Shown: one piece after another, positions 9,601-18,800 of the stretch
How the letters are laid out: the number at the start of each line of letters is the position of its first letter
Position numbering within the stretch: position 1 is the first letter of the stretch
Assembly (NCBI RefSeq): GCF_000237925.1
Contig: NC_031502.1
Span: 43,215,975 to 43,279,974, forward strand
Length of the DNA: 64,000 nucleotides
Direction of reading: 5' to 3'
Source of the DNA: Schistosoma mansoni
Taxonomy: Eukaryota; Platyhelminthes; Trematoda; Strigeidida; Schistosomatidae
Translations under genes and position numbers: made by a program
The notes under the pieces: model-generated
Told to the model about the DNA's origin: nothing
The model's database searches: none
The model's input: the letters and a program-made list of their open reading frames with translations, nothing else

Positions 9601-12355
9601 AAAGTTTATCTCAATATTTTCTTTAAAGGTAAAAAATAGCTTGGTGCTCAACAAACATAAACTTAATGACAAAATGAACTCGCATTATTTGTTGAGTATT
9701 TATGTGATTTTTTTAAAATATTAATTTCACATCCATTGAATACGTGACTGTGACTACTATCCTTAGAGGAAATATTGTGATATATATTTCAGAATTGATA
9801 TACCACCATTTATTAGGCATATATTTTATACTTAATTAATAAACGTGCATATCTGTTGATATGACGGGGCGGTTTGCATTATTTCCCTCTCTCACACGTT
9901 TATTACGATCATACGTTAATAAGACTAATCACGTTATACCAGAACCAGGATTCGCAACCCAAAATAGAGAACGAGATTAACACTAGAGAATACTTTATTC
10001 AGTACAATCACAAGCAGTCACACACAGTGAGTCCAGAGTGAAAATCAATGATAAGAAGGAAAATCGCATATTTAATAGTCAATGAGATGTGGACGTTTGT
10101 GCACGCTCAACGACCAATTATACTTTACTTTCACTACCACACACCACCAGTGTAGAGCTGATGTCAAAGTACTAATTTAAAAGAAATGTTACTGTTATAT
10201 CCAAACGAAGAATAAGTGAATGGCCACTGCTAGGATCTGTTTATGGACTGTTATGATATAGGTATTCCTATTGTATATCTATAAATTAACAATATTATTC
10301 GTATGTTCATATTCCTTTTATTATAAACTTTCATTTAACCTATTGACTACTATTATACGGTTTACTATTCTTATGTTAATCCCAAATTTATTAGTTACAG
10401 TCTCTCACAACCACAGCCACCTTTCGCCTGATCTTGTATGATTGTTAGTTTCTATTTTATGTTATGATGAGGACTGATTTTCTCGTATGAAAACTGAGTG
10501 TCTGAAATACATGATTCATATCTCGGAGGCTGATATTGATGTTCTGGACTGAACTATCTGAGTTAGGCGATAAGCTAATACTCTAGGCTGCTCGTACTGG
10601 TTTGTGCGTCATGGGTTTGGCACAGTGCCAAAGTAACATAAGTCGGTGTTCCGTTGGGGATCATATCATATGATAATTAACAGGGCGAAGTCATAACAGT
10701 TACTTCACACAACTTCTATTTTGAATGCATTCATAGGAATATTTAGTAAACTAGAGATATTTTTTCAATGCATTGAACATAAATAGCTAAAGTATCAAAT
10801 GTTTATGAAGAATTAACATGTACGATGGATGGTAGTCACTGTCTCTTTTCTGCACTGTAGAACAAGAGGATATGTTGCTTTGATGGTAATGATTATGTTA
10901 GACTCTGATAATAAAACAAATTTCATAGGTGATATCAGAAAATGATCTTAATTAGATAACCATTGAAAACCAAGAAACACTGGATAAAGTTTTCATCCTA
11001 TTATGAGGCTGATTGGCAATGCATATCCACGACCCGGCCACCAAGGATCTAACTCAGATCTTTCTATGAGCATCTAACTTTTAAACCACTAGGTTGGCTA
11101 TTTTATGGAGATTTGTTTTCATGGGTATAATTGAGGATTTATTTATTTGCTTTAAAAGTTTCTATCACTTTTGATCATGGACTTGATTATTCTGATTTAA
11201 CGTTTTCTTTTGACAATTTTATGTCTGTCTGAAAACCATAGACATCGTATTCGCTTAGAGTTAATGAATGAAAAGATAAATAAAGAAAGAGAAGAACAAT
11301 CGATTCGTGTGCGTGAAGAACAAAAAGTACGTCCGAATTCAAATATATTCTTAGTCCATCATGTAATTTAACATGTATGATATAACCAACTATAAGAGGT
11401 ATAATGCTTTTATAAAAAATCCATATCCTCATACTATTTCTTACTTTATAAGCTTTCTGTATTGTTTCTAAACATTTCGACCGAAACTTAATTTTTAAAA
11501 GAATATAATATTATGCTTATTTTCATAAGCTATAGTGAGACAATGTTCATTGTGTTCCATGTTCCGATTGTTTTGTTTTAATTAATCGTAGATCCGGTTT
11601 ACAATCAATATTCTTATGATTGAAAAATTCGTTATTACTGCATTGATGACAAGTTGGCTTCATTTTTCTGTATATTAGGTGATGAAACACTTTCATTTGT
11701 ATGAGATGATTTTAGTTTATTGAGCTTTAATTAAAAAAAGTATTTCAGTCGCTTAAGCCATTATAGGTATCAATGCCAAGGTTGAATATAATGGTTCCTA
11801 ATAAATTGAGCATTGGGTAGAGAATTAATAATAAATATTATTTTTGTTATATCCCGATGAATAGAAATATTATATTTCTGACGTTTCATGACTTAATGTA
11901 AACCACTCCTTATAAGTAAATAAATAACCGAATTGAATTGACAGTACAACAGTCAAAAGTCTTCATGGTTAAACTATCAAGCCTACAGAATGCAAAATCT
12001 TTCACACTACTGTCGTTCTATTCAGTTTCTTGTAATTAACAATGAGAAACTGATTATAATCGATCGTTATTTACAAACCAATTCGACATTTTCGATAGTA
12101 GTAACTCGAAGAATTCTGTTATATTTCGATGATGGTAGTTTATTTTATAACAAACTCTTAAAGAATACTTTCATTTATTTACTGATTTTCTAGGTTCTCA
12201 GAGAAAATAAACGAAAATTACGTCATCAACTGGAGATGAATCTACGCGAAATGCAAGAAGCATTTCTAAACAATGGAGACAGTGCTCATTTTAGGGAACA
12301 AGATGCTAAAATGTTATTAGCATCAAATAACAATTTTTTATGTGACATTAAATGA
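6664..12355 (+). CDS. Coiled-coil protein gene, four exons, with an in-frame TGA in exon 1
   Basis: Exons: 6664-6954, 9149-9282, 11242-11326, 12194-12355 (stop TGA at 12353). Donors are AAG|GTAGGT, GA|GTACTA and AAA|GTACGT; acceptors are TTTCAG, ACCATAG and TTCTAG. Phases 0, 2 and 0 fit exactly and give 223 codons. The protein is basic and highly charged, with long heptad-like helices rich in E, K, Q and R (KLEREENLQKEEQKKK, then RIRLELMNEKINKEREEQ), as in centrosomal or ciliary coiled-coil proteins. I do not recognise the family. Codon 44 (6793-6795) is TGA; the frame stays coding on both sides of it. This may be a nonsense allele, a base error, or an unrecognised 5' gene structure. The start ATG is the first in the open frame, but an extra upstream exon is possible. 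Confidence 0.6.
7648..7668 (+). repeat. (TA)n microsatellite
   Basis: About ten TA repeats lie in intron 1 of the coiled-coil gene. Confidence 0.85.
7723..7764 (+). repeat. 20-bp tandem duplication
   Basis: The unit CTAGGTCACTGCTGATTACT occurs twice in direct succession, with the second copy continuing into TATCGATCG. Confidence 0.7.
8200..8510 (+). repeat. Interspersed repeat family R1, copy 1
   Basis: Shares its layout and blocks with 8820-9115 and 47340-47640: a TAGTGA...GGGGACAA start, a pyrimidine-rich middle, then a TTACATACTA/CATAAGTAgc...CACCAC end that can fold on itself. The class is unknown. Confidence 0.4.
8820..9115 (+). repeat. Interspersed repeat family R1, copy 2
   Basis: The end GTTACATACTACTTATGG...TTAAGTAGCATACACCAC is closest to the 47.6-kb copy. 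It lies just upstream of exon 2 of the coiled-coil gene. Confidence 0.45.
9485..9583 (+). tRNA. tRNA-Leu(CAA)-like gene, probably a pseudogene or degenerate copy
   Basis: A D-arm like TGGCTGGGCGGTCTAAGGC is followed by the CCAGA...TCTGG anticodon stem with the loop CTCAAG (anticodon CAA, 9519-9521). Seven extra bases after position 37 look like a short intron. A T-arm GTGGGTTCGAATCCAAC with an intact B box follows. The acceptor halves TTCGGAG and CTCCAAT pair at only about five of seven positions, the T stem has one mismatch, and the variable arm is long (about 23 nt). These defects argue for a decayed copy. Confidence 0.5.
10193..10698 (+). mobile_element. Solo LTR (506 bp) with perfect 5-bp target-site duplication
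   Basis: Begins TGTTATATCC and ends CATAACA, giving TGTTAT/ATAACA inverted termini. It is flanked by GTTAC at 10188-10192 and 10699-10703. A second copy with its own duplication is at 25880-26417 and a damaged third starts near 12684. It lies in intron 2 of the coiled-coil gene. No internal region is present, consistent with LTR-LTR recombination. Confidence 0.8.
10920..11105 (-). repeat. Decayed hammerhead/tRNA-like repeat
   Basis: On the - strand the order of the 3- and 20-kb elements is kept: CCTAGTGGTTTAAAAG (tRNA-like), GGGTCGTGGAT, then CCTCATAATAGGATGAAAAC where the stem II/GAAA region should be, then TCCAGTG and TTTTCAATGG. The CUGANGA core is gone, so no ribozyme activity is expected. 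Confidence 0.55.
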
Positions 12356-12589
12356 ACTATGTAAATAGTAAAGACATGTTTTTCTGTTAAAATAATTATT
12401 GGAATGATGTAATTTATATCATACTTTGTCATTGTTAACTTTTTATTAACAGCTACAATTAAATTTGACCCAGCGCATGACGTCTATTATCGCTTCTTAT
12501 TTTAATAGGCAGTTGAGACATTAAAAAACGTAGGAAAACTAAACGCATCACTTCGTTTATCGTAATTTTGTATTCTTAAAAAATAATTA

Positions 12590-12680
12590 TATCCGTAGAA
12601 CAGTAGCTTAGTGGTTAAAACACTTGACTTCTACCTAGTGGATCACAAGTTTACTATCACTTCGGTTTTGGACAAATGGA
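12590..12680 (+). repeat. tRNA-like SINE remnant
   Basis: GTAGCTTAGTGGTTAAAACAC resembles a polymerase III A box region. A degraded B-box-like AAGTTTACTATC follows about 35 bp downstream. It sits in the spacer just after the coiled-coil gene stop. Confidence 0.35.
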
Positions 12681-12683
12681 TAG

Positions 12684-13010
12684 TGTTATAACTAAACGAA
12701 TATTATAGTGGTTGGGACTGGCTTGCCGAATTATTAATGATAATTTTGTGTACTTACCGAGCAACTAGATTGCTATGTATATGTATTTCTTTTATTATAA
12801 GCTTCCATTTAGTCCGTAAACTACTAACATACGACTTACTATTCTTAATTTATTGCTTTTTTATTATCAAGTCTCCCCTATCCAGCCAATTTTGACCTGT
12901 TTATATATAATTGTTATTTTGTGATGTAATGCGGTCTAAGATTTCTGTATATAAACCACTTAGGTTTGAAATATAAATACAGTAGAAACTGGTTGCTACT
13001 TCTGAACTTA
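12684..13010 (+). mobile_element. Damaged third copy of the TGTTATA solo-LTR family
   Basis: Starts TGTTATAACTAAACGAA and follows the other copies through the block TACTAACATACGACTTACTATTC (compare 10.3 kb and 26.0 kb) and the GTTATTTTGTGATG block. The 3' part diverges before the duplicated segment at 13093, so the right end is uncertain. Confidence 0.5.
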
Positions 13011-13092
13011 AGGCTGGGCATAGAGAGGGGCTAACAAATAATGGATCTGTAGGAACGTAGCTGCCGAATCAAGGTTCATAGTACTGGGTGGG

Positions 13093-13205
13093 TGGGTAAT
13101 TGGTCAAGTCAGAGACATTATGCTATGGAGGAAATAAAGGATCAAAATTAGGCTCCTGATTAATGACTAGGTACATGTTATTGATTAGCGAGTCTTTAAT
13201 AGATA
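13093..13205 (+). repeat. 113-bp exact direct repeat, left copy
   Basis: Identical base for base to 13901-14013, which begins right at the end of the N run. Confidence 0.9.
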
Positions 13206-13700
13206 GATGTGTTGGGGATGTCAAATCCCCAGAACTTACTCAACAACCTATATATAAAACAGTTGATTACTAGTTGTAGCAACATAATTATTTTATTTTT
13301 TTATAATGTGAAAATATGTTATCATGTGAGATTATTAATCTAATAACTAACCAGGGCATATTTTCATACCTTGTTGATACATTAAGCAAGTTATGATTGA
13401 AGTGTAATCATGGTGAACAGTATACCGTTACTTCAATGAAAGTTGACTTTGCTTTTACCAAGAGGGCAATCGGTGTTTCGAAAGCAGATAATTCATAGAA
13501 ATTAGCTCCACCAAGATCTTACTTTAATCTATTCTAAAACATTTCAAAAGCATATGTTTATATCTCCTTCGGCTATCAGGTAAAGGGTAATTAATTTACT
13601 CCAAATATACATTGGCATTTCTACCAATAAGTAGTATTTAACTTTGTAATATATCAACTTTAAATTGAATAGTGGAATAAAATTCCGTTTCAGTACTTAC

Positions 13701-13900
13701 NNNNNNNNNNNNNNNNNNNNNNNNNNNNNNNNNNNNNNNNNNNNNNNNNNNNNNNNNNNNNNNNNNNNNNNNNNNNNNNNNNNNNNNNNNNNNNNNNNNN
13801 NNNNNNNNNNNNNNNNNNNNNNNNNNNNNNNNNNNNNNNNNNNNNNNNNNNNNNNNNNNNNNNNNNNNNNNNNNNNNNNNNNNNNNNNNNNNNNNNNNNN
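13701..13900. other. Assembly gap (200 N)
   Basis: Exactly 200 undetermined bases, probably a fixed-size scaffold gap, so the true distance is unknown. Confidence 0.98.
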
Positions 13901-14013
13901 TGGGTAATTGGTCAAGTCAGAGACATTATGCTATGGAGGAAATAAAGGATCAAAATTAGGCTCCTGATTAATGACTAGGTACATGTTATTGATTAGCGAG
14001 TCTTTAATAGATA
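13901..14013 (+). repeat. 113-bp exact direct repeat, right copy
   Basis: Begins at the first base after the gap and matches 13093-13205 exactly; the two diverge after AATAGATA. Confidence 0.9.
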
Positions 14014-14310
14014 ACATAGGATAATCAGTAGAAACGGATTGGGTTCCTTGAAGTGGAGTACATGAACCTACATTAGAGCACAATTTAACTAGATCATCTG
14101 GTTTCAAATTATAAAATCAGCAGTATTTTAAAATACTAGCACTCACTATCCCCCAACTTTCTCTGAACTACCACTGTACATACCGCTTTGCAATTTAATT
14201 GTACTAGACTTATTTAGTTACTATTTTGGTTTGTTTATTTTCATGCAGATTTATGCCTGCATCTTGTCAGCGTTTTCATAACTTTAAAGCAATTAGACCC
14301 TTTGATAAAT

Positions 14311-14335
14311 TTCGATAATGCAATGCATTATCGAA
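14311..14335. repeat. Perfect 12-bp inverted repeat with a 1-nt centre
   Basis: TTCGATAATGCA, a single A, then TGCATTATCGAA. The direct repeat GTTTTCATAACT lies on both sides, at about 14273 and 14336. Confidence 0.85.
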
Positions 14336-14640
14336 GTTTTCATAACTATGTCATCTACGTATTCTAATTCTACAGGTGGACCTTCTGATTAACTAATCCC
14401 TGAAAAGTCAAGTGAAGGAAGTATAATTCCTACCAGTACATCTAGAATGAAGTTAGATGGAAACATGGATAGTAGGTGACCATGATGAACACAATTAAAC
14501 ATTGAGAATTTTGACGATAGTTCGCTAATAAGCTCTGATTCGAACACACTAGTATCTAAGTAGAAAGCATCCACAAGATTTGTGTACTTCTGTAGTACGC
14601 TTTTCAATGACAAACATTATCACAGGACCTATCGGTTAGC
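14330..14640 (-). pseudogene. LINE reverse transcriptase core fragment
   Basis: On the - strand the translation includes HHGHLLSMFPSNFILDVLVG, matching the RT motif normally read as GCxLSPxLFNxxIDVL. It is followed about 25 residues later by ELEYVDDIVM, the YADD-type catalytic box with A changed to V. Only the middle of the RT is present; the frame has at least one stop before the YVDD box. The matching kind of C-terminal segment lies at 14862-15340, on the same strand but on the wrong (5') side of this core, so the two are separate insertions or rearranged. Confidence 0.6.
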
Positions 14641-14861
14641 AGAGTCAAATGGAGCCCTAACGTTGAGAAATACAGTCAGTCAGCTACAACGTAGGACCAG
14701 GCACATATATGCATCGGTCCAAGTTGCCATATCTCGTTAGCACAGCAAGATGAACACCGGATTCATAGAAATAGTTAATTCAGCGGTGGCAATATATAAA
14801 AGATAGGTTGTATATAAGGATATAGTATAGGAAGGAAGAAAGTTATGAAGCAATTTTAATC

Positions 14862-15340
14862 TCAAGGTTTGAGGGAAGATAAGTAGTGTATACACCTGCA
14901 CCATTGTGATCGATTCTGAGCCATATCACCTAGAGTCTCCAACCATTGGTTACGATAGTGACGCGGACCCCAACCAAGTAGTCTGCATCTGCCAATATGG
15001 CTCAGACTAGAAGTTAGTGACTTCATGCTCTGATGCCACGTTTTGGTTTGGCCACCCCTAACTCTCTTCCAACCATCCCCAATACTAGTCAGCATAGCGC
15101 GTCGTGGTAATCGGTGTTCAGGCTTACGTAACACGTGGCCCAACCATCTCAGTCGATGAAGATTCATGACCTCATCAACTGATTTACCATCATTTCCTAA
15201 TACCCTTTGTCTAACCTCACTATTACTTATCCGGTGATCCCAGCAGATGCGAGCAATATTTCTAAGGCATCTGTGGTCAGATACTAGTAACTTACGAGTA
15301 TCTTCTACTCTTAATGGCCATGAGAAATACAGCTATAGTT
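14862..15340 (-). pseudogene. LINE C-terminal segment (3' end of an RT ORF)
   Basis: The - strand frame reads LLVSDHRCLRNIARICWDHR, then MNLHRLRWLGHVLRKPEHRL and ends with RSQWCRCIHYLSSLKP. LRWLGHVLR followed by a basic region and a Trp-rich tail is the usual end of RTE-like RT proteins. The upstream RT domain is not attached. It lies downstream of the ADSL 3' end on the same strand. Confidence 0.65.
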
Positions 15341-15818
15341 GGGTGTCGGCAAGTATCGACGTGTTCTGAATCCTGATGGAGAGTGAATATTTGGTTAGTA
15401 CATCAAAGTCTCGGTATGAAACCAGTCTGGTTTACTCATTACGAGTCACAGTTGCGCGTCAGATTTTAAAGAATAGTATTTCAGGAACGTTATTTCTAAC
15501 TAACTATAACTAATGCAATTAACGGAGCTGTATTTTATGATTTATACAATTTGACCATAGCATTGTAACATACCATGATTTGGTTAATCAACAATCATAT
15601 CATGGAACATTAAAAATTAATTTTATAGATATCACATAAACATTAGGTCAAATTAAAGGATATTATAGAAAAAAGGGAAAATCAGAGCAATATTAAAATT
15701 AAAAGAACTGAAAAATTGCAGTACAACCCCATAACAAAAGTTAACTATTCAAACATATCAAGAGAAATCGACTGAAGTAAAAGTTAACTACGATTTGATG
15801 ATCTATAAAGTTATCATG

Positions 15819-18800
15819 TCAAATTGTTATATTGCTGTTCAATGCTAAACAATCTTTGTATGAGTGAATTGCTGGATCAACTTCAGTGTTTAGGAATACT
15901 TCCACCTAAATATTAAAGAAATGAAGAAATTAAATAGTTAGCTAAATAAAGTATAGACAGTTAAACTTCTATTTTGTCATTATTCTAAATGTGAACTAAG
16001 AAATTATTGGCTGGTGAGACGATATTTCATTTAGTAAGTTATATTAACCTTGAAAAGACTAGTGATAAAATAAGAGCATATAGAAAATGTAATGAAAAGT
16101 GTGAATTGTATGGCCTTCTATTTTGGTCTGTCTCTGTGTCAAACGAAAAGTTATACACACGACGTGTTATTGAATATTCAATCAGATAGACGTACACTGA
16201 AATTCTGTGACCATCAGTGAAATGTACCTATGGATACCAGTCAGCAATGACAGATAACTTCAAATTTAACAATTTACACAAAACTGTTTATCTTGATGAC
16301 AGTCACATGCTCAAAGGGTTGTAGTGAGAGTCCGACATACGGAATTCGGTCATATCAAGAGTGAAAGAAATATCGCCGATGACATTAAATGATGATCACA
16401 TCAAACAGCAAAGCCACTGCAGTTGGAATTATGACATACTGGATTTCGACTCAGTAGACTAAGGGTATCATAGTTAACAAGAAATCAAAAGTTCCTAAGT
16501 GTGCGTTGTTAATAAGTTTAAAGCTAGTTGTCCAATGATTCCTTGTTTTCAGCATTTTTCAGTTGATATTAGTTCATGAAAAAAACCTTAAAATGTACAA
16601 CAGTAGTAAATAAATGTACATTTAATGGTTGAAATTACGAAAAATATCTACATACTGAATAATCTGCATGAGACGTTACAAAAAATATCATTCGATATAA
16701 CTGAATACAGGCTAAAGCTATGATATTTCGAAAATTAAGGAGTTATATTCCAAATGGTACTCCGTGCCATGAAAATGCATTTTTTTACATAATACCTCTC
16801 TCAGTAAATTAGAATATTTATTTAAAAAATTTTTTTTCATCTTATAGATCCTACGTACATTAACATCTTTCTTATCAGAATATCATGAACGATACCACTA
16901 CAACAATGGGGTACCAGATAGTGTAATCAAATTTTATAAAGCTGTTATAGATATTTAACAGTAAAGTACGTGTGATAAAAACCATTACCTGTTCAACAGC
17001 ACGACCGATCATATAAGATGGATCTAATACAGTTGGAAGTAACGAATGTATCGGGGCAAAATAATAATCGTTGAGCAACTTATCCATGAGACTATTTTTT
17101 AAACCCTTTAGTTTAATTTCTGCAGCAGCTTCATGACTATGCTTACGAAGGCGTTCATGGCATTCTTGACGGTTGGCTGCGCCTTCAGACACCATTTTGA
17201 CTAAAATACGTTCAACAACGAGGAAAGGAAGTTCAGAATTTAAATTAGCTTCCATTACCTGTAGAAAAATGAAAAGAATCAATACGAATGAAGATATAAA
17301 CACATACCTTTTCTTTTCACAAGACAAAATGAGGTAGTAAAATACAAATATGAAGGCGTGATAAGTGCGTGCTCGTACATAAAAACTATTGACAAAATTA
17401 TATTGGTTATTGAAACACACATTGAAGATGATGTCCAATAAATAATATACACATAATCAGACAACATGATACAACCTATTTCAACAATTAAATTACTAAT
17501 GCTATTTAATAAGACTCTAATTATATTTATGTTTGGCGCGCGAAGGTAGAAAAGATAAAATACGCAAGGGCAAAGCGACACAACCTTCGAGAGTAATGAG
17601 TCGCAAGAGAATCGCGGTAACTCAATTCCAGGTGGATCCGAGAAAAAGGTCTTATACAACAGACTTTAAAGGGGGGAGGTGTGAGGATGGTCCATAGGTG
17701 TTAAGTCGGCTTCCAGAGAACTCTAACAGAGCCTCCAGAGGCTCATAAAGAGCCCCAACCAATCAGCGATTAATTAGAAGTTGTGTGAAGTTATGTTACT
17801 AAAATAACGAGATCCTGATTGGCTGATTAACACACTGCTACTATGTAAACTCAAGGTCTCTTAATTACTATAAAATCCCTGTATTTTCTGTACATGAATG
17901 AACCTTGCAGTAAAGTGTTTTCTCTCATACTCGAGTCTTCTCCCTGGTGTTTACGTCGCTGAGTAGTTCTAGCCTGGGGTTATCAGAATAGCTTAGGATC
18001 TGAATATAGCGTTCAACTTACAGACGTATCAGGTAAAAGCTGAGATTCTTCGGAAGTCACGAAGCAGATGTTCCTTCTAATAACGAAAGCAACAATTAAT
18101 ATAGGTACATGGAATTTTCGGACAATGTGGAAGACTGGGAGGACTAACCAAATAGCTACGGAGATACAAATTGGCGGTTCCCAGGAAAGTGGAATCCAAT
18201 GAAACCAAGCTGGACAGAAAAGACTAGATTCGGAAGAGGTACCACTGTATTCGGGTCATCATGAAGGAATATTCTGCACACACAAGGAGTTGTACTGTCA
18301 AAAGAAGTTGGGGAAGCTTTTGTGGGATGCGAATCTCATGGATCCAGAATCACCAAATTATCTCTCAAAACAAAGAATGAGGGGATTACAATGAATATTA
18401 TCTAATGTTGTGCACCTACCAATGATAGCAACGACAACGACAAAGATCAGTTCTATGAGAGGTTGCAATCAATCACAGCGAAATGCCCGAAAAAGGACCT
18501 GACCATCATGATGGGAGACTTAAACTCCAAAATCGGAATGGACAACATCGGATATGAAGATATCACGGGACGATATGTACATAATTTTTAAAAATTAATA
18601 CAACTAAGATATTGACATTTCAAAAGCATCTATAGAGAATTGTTTCATAACGAATAAACAAATCGGTAAAGACTGGACATACCATCGGGTATACTATTAA
18701 TCCTTCAGCTATATTTTGTAGTAAAGTAAGACATGCATCGGCTGCAAGAAAAGCTTCTGGGAGGACAATTCTACGAATAGCTGAGTCATCTAGTGAACGT

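Noticed and set aside
13665-13915. Open frames across the N run on both strands
   Set aside because: They consist of undetermined bases and are an artefact of the gap.
17279-17659. 126-codon - strand frame beside ADSL exon 7
   Set aside because: Lies in intron 6, runs into LTR-element sequence in the wrong orientation, has no domain, and is hydrophobic by AT-rich composition.
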